Assembly (NCBI RefSeq): GCF_900105195.1
Contig: NZ_FNRX01000002.1
Span: forward strand, 4,650,001-4,714,000
Direction: 5' to 3'
Source of the DNA: Rhodococcus pyridinivorans
GTDB lineage: Bacteria; Actinomycetota; Actinomycetes; Mycobacteriales; Mycobacteriaceae
Length of the DNA: 64,000 bases
Shown here piece by piece: positions 9,124 through 15,313 of this stretch. Numbering within the stretch: position 1 is the first letter of the stretch; each line of letters opens with the position of its first letter. The translations under genes were made by a program, and so were the position numbers. The notes beneath the pieces were generated by a model. That model worked only from the letters and a program-made list of their open reading frames with translations. It was not told where the DNA came from and ran no database searches.

Positions 9124-9915
9124 ATGGTGGGCGTGCGCAAACTGATCTTCGGTCTCGTAGTCCTGCTCGGACTCGCAGTCCTCGCCGACTTCGGCGCGGC
9201 GGCGTGGTCGGAATACCGCGTCTCGCGTGCGCTGCGGGAGGGTGGCGTTCTCGAATCCGATCCGGCGGTGACCATCCACGGCTTCCCCTTCCTCCTCCAG
9301 GCCCGCGACGGTCACTACGAGAACGTCGAGATCGTGGCCGACAACGTCCACACCGATCTGCTCGGGGACATCACGGTCGAGGCCAATCTGATCGGTGCGC
9401 ACGCCGAGGCCGGTGAGCTGCTCGACGGGTCGATCCGGTCGGTGCCCGTCGACCTGCTGTACGGCCGCGTCATGCTCGACGCCACCGAGCTCGGACAGCT
9501 CTACGGCATCCCCGACCTGCAGGTTTCCGCTCCCCCGGCGAGCAAGTCCGACGGGACGGGCGGATCCGGCGGGTCCGGTCCGACGACCGCCGGCGGGGTC
9601 GTCCTCACGGGGACGGTGCCGGTCGGACCGGTGGATGCGACGGTGAGTGTCCAGGCCGATCTGGTGCTCGACGGCGACCGCGTCCACATCGTCGCGTCGG
9701 ATCTCTACTTCGGCCCCGAGGGACGCGCCGACTTCTCGGTTCCCGACGTCCTGAAGCCGGCGGTGCTCGGACTGTTCACGACGACGATCGAGCCGCAGAA
9801 TCTGCCGTTCGGCGTGCGGCCCACCTTCGTCGAGGCGCGGGGCTCCCGGATCGTCATCGAGGGCGAGGCCCGCGACGTCGTCATCGATCTGCAGGAAGTG
9901 CAGACGCCCGCATGA
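9124..9915 (+). CDS. lmeA: LmeA-family DUF2993 lipoglycan assembly protein
   Basis: 263 aa. DUF2993 proteins such as mycobacterial LmeA sit outside the membrane and are needed for normal elongation of lipomannan. An N-terminal signal/anchor (RKLIFGLVVLLGLAVLADFG) is followed by the conserved VTIHGFPFLLQARDGHYENVEI-like region (split here as VTIHGFPFLLQ and GHYENVEIVADNV), and a Gly/Ser-rich linker near residue 145. The ATG at 9124 is chosen; GTG at 9127 and 9133 are possible alternatives. Its stop overlaps the thioredoxin start in an ATGA. Location next to glnR is the same as Rv0817c. Confidence 0.85.
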   Translation: MVGVRKLIFGLVVLLGLAVLADFGAAAWSEYRVSRALREGGVLESDPAVTIHGFPFLLQARDGHYENVEIVADNVHTDLLGDITVEANLIGAHAEAGELLDGSIRSVPVDLLYGRVMLDATELGQLYGIPDLQVSAPPASKSDGTGGSGGSGPTTAGGVVLTGTVPVGPVDATVSVQADLVLDGDRVHIVASDLYFGPEGRADFSVPDVLKPAVLGLFTTTIEPQNLPFGVRPTFVEARGSRIVIEGEARDVVIDLQEVQTPA

Positions 9916-10337
9916 TCGCAGTAATCGTCCTCGTGGTCGTGATAGTCGCCACACTGGCGGTGGGAACGGCCCTGCGCACCCGTTCCGGCAAGCTCCGCAC
10001 CACCGGCGCCGGCGCCTCGGCGGGCACCCACGAACTCCATCCCGCGCTGGCCACAGCGGGTGTCGGTGACGGCGTACCAGTGGTCCTGCATTTCTCCGCG
10101 CCGTGGTGCGGACCGTGCGCGGCCGTGCGACGGGTCGTCGTGCAGGTTCTCGACCGCGATCCCGGTCGGGCACGCGAGGTCGAGCTGGATCTCGACGAAA
10201 ATCCGGTCCTGGCACGGAAACTCGGGGTGCTGTCGCTGCCCACTACCTTCGTCTTCGACGGCGAGGGGCGCGAACGGTTCCGCGCGTCCGGCGTTCCGTC
10301 CGTCGACGACCTGCGCACAGCCCTGTCGTCGTTGTGA
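9912..10337 (+). CDS. Membrane-anchored thioredoxin-like protein
   Basis: 141 aa. One N-terminal membrane helix (MIAVIVLVVVIVATLAVG) is followed by a thioredoxin fold with the redox-active WCGPC (in FSAPWCGPCAAV) and the cis-proline strand LSLPTTFVF. It probably reduces or transfers disulfides near the membrane. Position matches Rv0816c (ThiX), next to the sulfur genes, which suggests a role in sulfur or thiol handling; this is inference. Coupled to lmeA by a 4-nt overlap. Confidence 0.88.
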   Translation: MIAVIVLVVVIVATLAVGTALRTRSGKLRTTGAGASAGTHELHPALATAGVGDGVPVVLHFSAPWCGPCAAVRRVVVQVLDRDPGRAREVELDLDENPVLARKLGVLSLPTTFVFDGEGRERFRASGVPSVDDLRTALSSL

Positions 10338-10340
10338 TCC

Positions 10341-10356
10341 CGGGGGTCCACCCCCG
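10341..10356 (+). terminator. Short GC hairpin after the thioredoxin gene
   Basis: Inverted repeat cggggg/cccccg with a 4-nt loop directly after the stop codon. No U tract. It probably ends the lmeA-thioredoxin transcript just before the leader-peptide promoter. Confidence 0.4.
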
Positions 10357-10369
10357 AGGGGACGTGCGT

Positions 10370-10375
10370 TAAACT
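10370..10375 (+). promoter_or_regulatory. -10 element for the cysteine leader peptide (leaderless)
   Basis: TAAACT ends 7 nt before the GTG at 10383, so RNA synthesis probably starts on the start codon itself. No -35 match is visible. Confidence 0.65.
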
Positions 10376-10382
10376 CCCTCGC

Positions 10383-10466
10383 GTGCAGAACCGCCACGAG
10401 CTGATGCTCACCCGACGCCGCGCAGTCGATCTGTGCCGCCTCGGTGGCTGTTGTTGTCCCTGCTGA
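10383..10466 (+). CDS. Cysteine-codon leader peptide (attenuator) of the sulfur operon
   Basis: 27-codon ORF beginning GTG CAG AAC with no Shine-Dalgarno site. The peptide ends LGGCCCPC and holds five Cys codons in all, four of them within the last five sense codons, plus a Cys at position 18. Leaderless poly-cysteine short ORFs upstream of the homologous mycobacterial operon are known to work as attenuators: ribosomes stalling on Cys codons when cysteine is scarce expose the downstream ribosome site. Here the next gene is DUF4395, then rhodanese CysA2 and SseC. The 118 nt between the leader stop and the DUF4395 start contain pairable segments (CGCATCG at 10468 with CGATGCG at 10516). Function is inferred from this exact layout. 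Confidence 0.85.
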   Translation: MQNRHELMLTRRRAVDLCRLGGCCCPC

Positions 10467-10584
10467 ACGCATCGACGGGCTGGCCCCGATCCTTGCGGCA
10501 CCGATGCCGCCGAACCGATGCGTCGCCCCGCGGTCGTATGAATACCCTCCGCCCAGCGAATCAGAATCCAGCAGGAGATTCCCC
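10467..10584 (+). promoter_or_regulatory. Structured attenuator region between leader peptide and DUF4395 gene
   Basis: 118 nt with a long-range pair CGCATCG (10468-10474) / CGATGCG (10516-10522), an inner GGCA-CCGA-TGCC hairpin, and the AGGAG ribosome site about seven bases before the ATG at 10585. Start of the structure just after the leader stop codon fits a stall-dependent switch. Folding was judged by eye only. Confidence 0.5.
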
Positions 10585-11049
10585 ATGCCCGTATCCACTC
10601 CCCGCACGTCCGGTCGGCAGGTCGACGTCCGTGGCCCGCGTTTCGCGGCGTGGATCACCACCGGCGTCCTCGTCCTCGCCCTGGTCGTCGCCACCTTCTC
10701 TCCCGTCGCAGCGGCCGTGATCCTGGCCCTGCAGACGATCGTGTTCGCTCTCGGAGCGGCACTCGGCCCGCGACGCAGCCCGTACGGTGCGCTGTTCGCG
10801 AGGCTCGTCGCTCCCCGCCTCGGTGCTCCGATCGAGACCGAGCCGGTGGAGCCGCTGCGGTTCGCGCAGCTCGTCGGATTCGTCTTCGCCCTCGTCGGAA
10901 CGGTCGCGTTCTTCGCCGACGCCATCGTCGTGGGCTCGGTGGCCGCAGGCTTCGCGCTGTTCGCGGCGCTGCTCAACGCCGCCTTCGGCGTGTGTCTCGG
11001 CTGCCGGATCCACCCGCTGGTCGCTCGAATGCGTCGCGTGCCCGCCTGA
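10585..11049 (+). CDS. DUF4395 membrane protein of the sulfur operon
   Basis: 154 aa with about four membrane helices in two pairs (WITTGVLVLALVVATFSPVA; FVFALVGTVAFFADAIVVG). DUF4395 has no established biochemical role. The C-terminal motif GVCLGCRIHP carries two conserved cysteines, which suits a function in sulfur transfer or sulfane-sulfur transport at the membrane, but this is inference from the residues and neighbours. The frame is open much further upstream; ATG 10585 is chosen because of its AGGAG site and because the membrane domain starts soon after. Confidence 0.82.
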   Translation: MPVSTPRTSGRQVDVRGPRFAAWITTGVLVLALVVATFSPVAAAVILALQTIVFALGAALGPRRSPYGALFARLVAPRLGAPIETEPVEPLRFAQLVGFVFALVGTVAFFADAIVVGSVAAGFALFAALLNAAFGVCLGCRIHPLVARMRRVPA

Positions 11050-11154
11050 CCGGCGGTCACCGAACTCGACATCCCACACCTCACCCTGGCACGGACCCTC
11101 GCACGGGTTCCGGTCACGGAAACCTCCCGGATTCCCTCACCGAAAGGAACACCC

Positions 11155-11991
11155 ATGGCTCGCTCCGACGTCCTGGTCTCCGCCGACTGGGCAGAGCAGA
11201 ACCTCACTGCGCCGAAGACCGTCTTCGTCGAGGTCGACGAGGACACCTCCGCCTACGACGGCGGCCACGTCGAAGGTGCCGTCAAGCTCGACTGGCGCAA
11301 GGACCTGCAGGACGCCGTCCGTCGCGACTTCCTGAACCGTGAGCAGTTCTCCGAGCTCCTCTCACGCAAGGGCATCGCCAACGACGACACGGTCGTGCTC
11401 TACGGCGGCAACAACAACTGGTTCGCCGCCTACGCCTACTGGTACTTCAAGCTCTACGGCCACCAGGACGTCAAGCTCATCGACGGCGGCCGCAAGAAGT
11501 GGGAGCTCGACGGCCGTCCGCTGTCGAAGGACGAGGTCACCCGCCCGGCCACCGAGTACAAGGCCGCCGAGCCCGACTACTCCATCCGCGCCTTCCGCGA
11601 CGAGGTCATCGACTCGATCGGCACCAAGAACATCGTCGACGTGCGTTCGCCCGACGAGTTCTCCGGCAAGATCCTCGCCCCGGCGCACCTGCCGCAGGAG
11701 CAGGCGCAGCAGCGCGGCCACGTCCCCGGCGCCATCAACATCCCGTGGAGCACCACCGCCAACGAGGACGGCACCTTCAAGTCCGACGAGGACCTCGAGA
11801 AGCTGTACGCCGAGAAGGGCTTCGACGACAGCAAGGAGACCATCGCCTACTGCCGTATCGGTGAGCGCTCGAGCCACACCTGGTTCGTGCTCCAGGAGAT
11901 CCTCGGCAAGAAGAACGTCAAGAACTACGACGGCAGCTGGGTCGAGTACGGCTCGCTCGTCGGTGCACCCATCGAACTGGAGGTCAACTGA
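11155..11991 (+). CDS. cysA2: Thiosulfate sulfurtransferase (rhodanese) CysA2 type
   Basis: 278 aa with tandem rhodanese domains. The C-terminal active loop is CRIGERS with nucleophile Cys233; the N-terminal domain lacks an active Cys. The loop sequence is that of thiosulfate:cyanide sulfurtransferases, which move sulfane sulfur through a persulfide. Named cysA2/cysA3 in mycobacteria (unrelated to the sulfate-importer ATPase CysA). It is 105 nt downstream of DUF4395 with an AAAGGA site, and 2 nt before sseC, as in the mycobacterial operon. Control through the cysteine leader peptide is probable. Confidence 0.95.
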   Translation: MARSDVLVSADWAEQNLTAPKTVFVEVDEDTSAYDGGHVEGAVKLDWRKDLQDAVRRDFLNREQFSELLSRKGIANDDTVVLYGGNNNWFAAYAYWYFKLYGHQDVKLIDGGRKKWELDGRPLSKDEVTRPATEYKAAEPDYSIRAFRDEVIDSIGTKNIVDVRSPDEFSGKILAPAHLPQEQAQQRGHVPGAINIPWSTTANEDGTFKSDEDLEKLYAEKGFDDSKETIAYCRIGERSSHTWFVLQEILGKKNVKNYDGSWVEYGSLVGAPIELEVN

Positions 11992-11993
11992 TC

Positions 11994-12299
11994 ATGTGCG
12001 GCGCCCCTGTCCAGACCCAGACCCTGCCCGCCGGCGTGGACACCGAGAAGGAGACGGTCATCACCGGCCGTGTCCTGAACGCCGACGGCGAGCCCGTGGG
12101 CGGTGCGTTCGTGCGCCTGCTCGACGGCACCGACGAGTTCACCGCCGAGGTCGTCGCCTCGGCGACCGGCGACTTCCGTTTTTTCGCCGCCCCCGGCGAC
12201 TGGAAGATCCGCGCCCTGTCGAGCTCCGGCAACGGCACCTCCACCGTGAGCCCCACCGCTCCCGGCGTGCACAACGTGGACGTGACGGTCGCCAAGTAA
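11994..12299 (+). CDS. sseC: SseC-type DUF1416 protein
   Basis: 101 aa. Begins MCGAPVQTQ, with a Cys at position 2 that is conserved in the family, followed by a carboxypeptidase-regulatory/transthyretin-like beta fold (GRVLNADGEPVGGAFVRLLD). It is always found right after the CysA2 rhodanese and probably acts with it in sulfur metabolism; its reaction is unknown. It starts 2 nt after the cysA2 stop, and a strong terminator follows. Confidence 0.88.
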   Translation: MCGAPVQTQTLPAGVDTEKETVITGRVLNADGEPVGGAFVRLLDGTDEFTAEVVASATGDFRFFAAPGDWKIRALSSSGNGTSTVSPTAPGVHNVDVTVAK

Positions 12300-12316
12300 T
12301 CCGGCCGGAACACCCC

Positions 12317-12356
12317 GACGAAGGGCTCTGCTCCACCAGGAGCGGAGCCCTTCGTC
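12317..12356 (+). terminator. Terminator of the sulfur operon
   Basis: 18-bp inverted repeat (12317-12334 / 12339-12356) with an ACCA loop and one G-U pair, 17 nt after the sseC stop. Confidence 0.88.
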
Positions 12357-12376
12357 GTACCGGAAAAGGGGTTGTC

Positions 12377-12382
12377 TAGAAT
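12377..12382 (+). promoter_or_regulatory. -10 element for the micro-protein/nitrobindin transcript (leaderless)
   Basis: TAGAAT ends 6 nt before the GTG at 12389, the spacing expected when the RNA begins with the start codon. The sulfur-operon terminator just upstream isolates this unit. Confidence 0.7.
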
Positions 12383-12388
12383 GACCGC

Positions 12389-12487
12389 GTGGTCATCTTC
12401 TTCGAAATCCTGCTGGTCGCCGCGGCGCTCCTCATCACCTGGTTCGCGCTGTACACCATCTACCGCGTGGTCTCCGACGGATCGTGA
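12389..12487 (+). CDS. 32-aa single-pass membrane micro-protein
   Basis: [20 protein letters not shown] is one hydrophobic helix, followed by a short polar tail [15 protein letters not shown] start at the inferred RNA 5' end (TAGAAT 6 nt before). Its TGA overlaps the nitrobindin GTG as GTGA, so translation of the two is coupled. Third positions are G/C-rich as in real genes. The function is unknown; it could anchor or regulate the neighbouring haem protein, or mainly serve to deliver ribosomes to it. Too short for usual gene finders. Confidence 0.7.
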   Translation: MVIFFEILLVAAALLITWFALYTIYRVVSDGS

Positions 12488-13146
12488 CGAACGACGGATC
12501 GGACGCCCAGCGGCGTAGCGGCGACGAGGCGATCGCCCGGGCCGCCGAGCGCGCTCGCGCCACCGCCGAGCTGAACCTTCCCGTCCTGGCCGGGCTGCCG
12601 GGCGCCGAGGACACCGCGAACCTGCGGCTCGGCCCCGACCTGAGCCCTGCCCTGCTCGCCGTCCTTCCCTTGGTCGGTGTGTGGCGCGGCGAGGGTGAAG
12701 CCAACGATCCCGAGACCGGCGACTATCCGTTCGGTCAGCAGATCACCGTCGCGCACAACGGCGGCGCGTATCTAGTGTGGGAGTCGCGCACGTGGCGTCT
12801 CGACGACTCGGGTGAATACGTGGGCGAGGATCGGCGCGAGAGCGGCTTCTGGCGCGTGTCCGGAACGGGCGCGCCCGACAGCGACGATCCCGAGACGCTC
12901 GAACTGCTGCTGACGCACAGCTCCGGCGTCGTCGAGCTGTACTACGGCACCGCACTCACCCAGTCCTCGTGGGAGCTCGCGACCGACGTCGTGATCCGCA
13001 CCAAGTCCGGTGAGGTCGTCGGTGGCGCCAAGCGCCTCTACGGCATCGTCGACGGCGGCGACCTCGCCTACGTCGAGGAGCGCGTCACCGCCGACGGCGA
13101 ACTGAAGCCCCGGATGTCCGCCCGCCTGTCACGCCACATCGGCTGA
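12484..13146 (+). CDS. Nitrobindin-family haem-binding protein (FABP-like)
   Basis: 220 aa. Contains the nitrobindin signature [11 protein letters not shown] (GxWxGxGxG type) at about residue 67 and a ten-strand barrel pattern, plus the C-terminal His (in RLSRHIG) where the family places the proximal haem ligand. Bacterial and mycobacterial nitrobindins (Rv0813c) hold ferric haem and scavenge peroxynitrite or bind NO. The first 50 residues are an Ala/Arg/Glu-rich helix extension. Start GTG 12484 overlaps the upstream micro-protein stop. Confidence 0.9.
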   Translation: MTNDGSDAQRRSGDEAIARAAERARATAELNLPVLAGLPGAEDTANLRLGPDLSPALLAVLPLVGVWRGEGEANDPETGDYPFGQQITVAHNGGAYLVWESRTWRLDDSGEYVGEDRRESGFWRVSGTGAPDSDDPETLELLLTHSSGVVELYYGTALTQSSWELATDVVIRTKSGEVVGGAKRLYGIVDGGDLAYVEERVTADGELKPRMSARLSRHIG

Positions 13147-13171
13147 CCAGGTCTCTTTCTTCCGAGACTCG

Positions 13172-13217
13172 AACGGTCCGGGTCTGTTCCCCTGTGAGGG
13201 AACAGACCCGGACCGTT
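13172..13217. terminator. Bidirectional terminator, nitrobindin / BCCT gene
   Basis: Perfect 20-bp inverted repeat (13172-13191 / 13198-13217) with a 6-nt loop and TTT after it on the plus strand, between convergent genes. Confidence 0.92.
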
Positions 13218-13221
13218 TTTC

Positions 13222-15024
13222 TCAGTTCTCCTCGACGACCGTCGTGCCGGTGGCACTCTTCTTGTCGGCATGTTCACCGTCGCCTCGTACACGGAGCGCA
13301 TCGGGTTCGCCGGCATGGACCCGGTGGATTCCGGCGTCCTCGGCATCCTCGGCTGCGTTCTCGCCGTCCTCGCACTCGTCCGGGATGGCCCGCGTGTGGA
13401 TGACGACCTCGGGTGCGGGTAGTTCCTGAGCAGCCTCGAGTTCCTCGGCCGACCGCACCTCGGGCCACTGACGGGTGATCGGCTCCGGCCGCTCGCCCAG
13501 GTCCTCGCGGATACCGCGCACCAGGCTGTACATCATGATGAAGCCCATCACGAAGAACGGCAGCCCCACCACGGTGATGACCTGTTGCAGGGCGTCGAGC
13601 CCGTCCTTACCGGTCGCGACGAGCATGGTCGCTGCGACCAGGCCCATGAGCACCGCCCAGAACAAGCGCTGATGGATGGGCGCCTTCCCCTCGTGACCGG
13701 CCGCCATCATGTCGAGCACCATCGCGGTCGAGTCCACCGAGGTGACGAAGAAGATCACCACCAGGATGATCGCAATGCCGGACACCAGGCCGGTGAGGGG
13801 GAAGTTGCCGAGGAATTCGAACAACGCACCCGGGATGTCCCCGTCGCCCACGACCCGCTCGACGAGACCACCGTTGCCCTCGAGTTCGATGTGGAACGAG
13901 CCCATCCCGAAGATGCTGAACCAGATCACCGAGAACAGCACGGGCAGACCGAGGACACCGCCGACGAACTCGCGGATGGTGCGGCCTCGCGAGATGCGCG
14001 CGATGAAGATGCCGACGAAGGGCGACCACGTGATGGTCCACGCCCAGTAGAAGACCGTCCAGGTGTTCTGCCAGCCGGAGTCGGCGAAGGTGTCGTTCCA
14101 GAACGCCAGGCGCGGCAGGGCCTCGGCGTAGATACCGGCCGACTCGATCATGCCCTTGAGCAGGAACAGGCTCGGTCCGGTGACGAGCACGAAGACCAGC
14201 AACATCACGGCCATGCCGATGTTGATGTTCGACAGGCGCTTGATGCCCTTGTCGAGACCGAGAGCGACCGAGATGCCGGCCATCACCGTCACGATCGCGA
14301 TGAGGGCGATCTGGACGATCCCGGATTCCTGGATGTCGAACAGCTGCGCGAGACCGGCGTTGATCTGCAGGGTGCCCAGGCCGACCGAGGTCGCGACACC
14401 GAAGATGGTGCCGATGATCGCGACGACGTCGATGGTCTTGCCGATCGGGCCGTAGATGCGACCTCCGAGGAGGGGCGCGAAGATCGAGCTGACGCGCGGC
14501 GGCAGGTGCCGCTTGTAGATGAAGTAACCGAAGCCCAGGCCGGGCAGGGCGAAGATCGTCCAGGTGTGCAGTCCGAAGTGGTAGAGCGCGAAGCCCATGG
14601 CCTCTTCCGCGGCCTCCACGGACTGCGGCTCGACATCTTGCATGGGCGGGTTCGCGAAGTGGGAGATCGGCTCGGCGACGCCCCAGAACATGAGGATCGT
14701 GCCGATACCGGCGGCGAACAACATGGCGAACCACGCCAGGGTCGAGTGCTCGGGCCGTTCGTCGTCGCCGCCGAGCCGGACCCGGCCGTAATGGGTGAAG
14801 GCGATTCCGACGAGGAAGAGCAGGAAGGTCGTGACGCCCAGGATGTAGAACCATCCGAGGTTCGTCATGATCCAGTTGGACGCGGTACTGAAGATGGAAT
14901 CGACGCCGTCGGTGAACGCGATCGTCACGACGACGAAGAGCAGCGCGATGAGCGCAGAAGAGAAGAAAACCCCCGGTGACGTGCGCAATCTTAACGAATC
15001 GTGAGCTTTTTGAAGTATCGGCAC
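13222..15024 (-). CDS. BCCT-family betaine/choline/carnitine transporter
   Basis: 600 aa from GTG 15024. Twelve membrane segments and the BCCT core: FAAGIGTILMFWGVAEP (helix 3) and WTVFYWAWTITWSPFVGIFI (helix 8 tryptophan box), then ARISRGRTIREF. Imports compatible solutes, usually coupled to sodium. The helix-3 motif, GMGIG in BetP, reads GIGTI here, so the coupling ion or substrate may differ. The cytoplasmic C-terminal tail is long (about 100 residues) and acidic, with a His/Asp/Glu-rich end; such tails sense osmotic stress in BetP. The frame stays open to 15114, and no Shine-Dalgarno site is clear, so the start is uncertain. Stop shares a terminator with nitrobindin. Confidence 0.9.
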   Translation of the reverse strand: MPILQKAHDSLRLRTSPGVFFSSALIALLFVVVTIAFTDGVDSIFSTASNWIMTNLGWFYILGVTTFLLFLVGIAFTHYGRVRLGGDDERPEHSTLAWFAMLFAAGIGTILMFWGVAEPISHFANPPMQDVEPQSVEAAEEAMGFALYHFGLHTWTIFALPGLGFGYFIYKRHLPPRVSSIFAPLLGGRIYGPIGKTIDVVAIIGTIFGVATSVGLGTLQINAGLAQLFDIQESGIVQIALIAIVTVMAGISVALGLDKGIKRLSNINIGMAVMLLVFVLVTGPSLFLLKGMIESAGIYAEALPRLAFWNDTFADSGWQNTWTVFYWAWTITWSPFVGIFIARISRGRTIREFVGGVLGLPVLFSVIWFSIFGMGSFHIELEGNGGLVERVVGDGDIPGALFEFLGNFPLTGLVSGIAIILVVIFFVTSVDSTAMVLDMMAAGHEGKAPIHQRLFWAVLMGLVAATMLVATGKDGLDALQQVITVVGLPFFVMGFIMMYSLVRGIREDLGERPEPITRQWPEVRSAEELEAAQELPAPEVVIHTRAIPDECEDGENAAEDAEDAGIHRVHAGEPDALRVRGDGEHADKKSATGTTVVEEN

Positions 15025-15030
15025 CAAACC

Positions 15031-15061
15031 GGTGTACCCAGAACGGACGAACTTGTACACC
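15031..15061 (-). promoter_or_regulatory. Inverted repeat just upstream of the BCCT start
   Basis: GGTGTAC and GTACACC, perfect 7-bp arms separated by 17 nt, ending 6 nt before the chosen GTG. Could be a repressor site or an RNA hairpin over the start. The regulator is unknown. Confidence 0.4.
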
Positions 15062-15091
15062 CGAAACGCCGATTTTGCACGAATGCGAACA

Positions 15092-15167
15092 GCCCCCGAG
15101 CCGCACCGCCGCACGGATCGCTCCGTGGACCGGCGGTCCCGATCGGACGGACCGGGAGCTCGGGGGC
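15092..15167. other. Large nested inverted-repeat element between cydC and the BCCT gene
   Basis: Outer arms GCCCCCGAGC (15092-15101) and GCTCGGGGGC (15158-15167) enclose a second pair ACCGCCG / CGGCGGT and an inner CACGGA-TCGC-TCCGTG hairpin. On the minus strand it lies after cydC and before the BCCT gene, so it may be the cyd terminator or a folded 5' leader of the transporter mRNA. The rest of the 289-bp gap (15025-15313) holds the inverted repeat at 15031-15061 and a broken small ORF. Confidence 0.5.
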
Positions 15168-15174
15168 CGGGTGA

Positions 15175-15267
15175 CTACCTGGGATTCGCCAGCCGCGCGC
15201 GGTCGGTGAATTCCGTCGTCTCGAGCAGCTAGCGGGTAGCCACCTCACGCGTCCGAATATCAATCAC
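15175..15267 (-). other. Possible ~30-codon ORF with in-frame TAG at codon 13
   Basis: A GTG at 15267 is preceded at about ten bases by a strong AAGGAGG. It encodes MIDIRTREVATR and then TAG (15229-15231). The same frame continues for 17 more G/C-rich codons (LLETTEFTDRARLANPR) to a second TAG at 15175. It could be a 12-aa peptide, or a small gene broken by a nonsense change. No function can be assigned. Confidence 0.3.
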
Positions 15268-15313
15268 TTCCAGACCACCTCCTTCCTCGTGTACCAGCGA
15301 AACTACGCTTCGT

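Noticed and set aside
13172..13217. Long inverted repeat considered as a transposon end
   Set aside because: No transposase, no target duplication; position between convergent stops and the T run fit a terminator.
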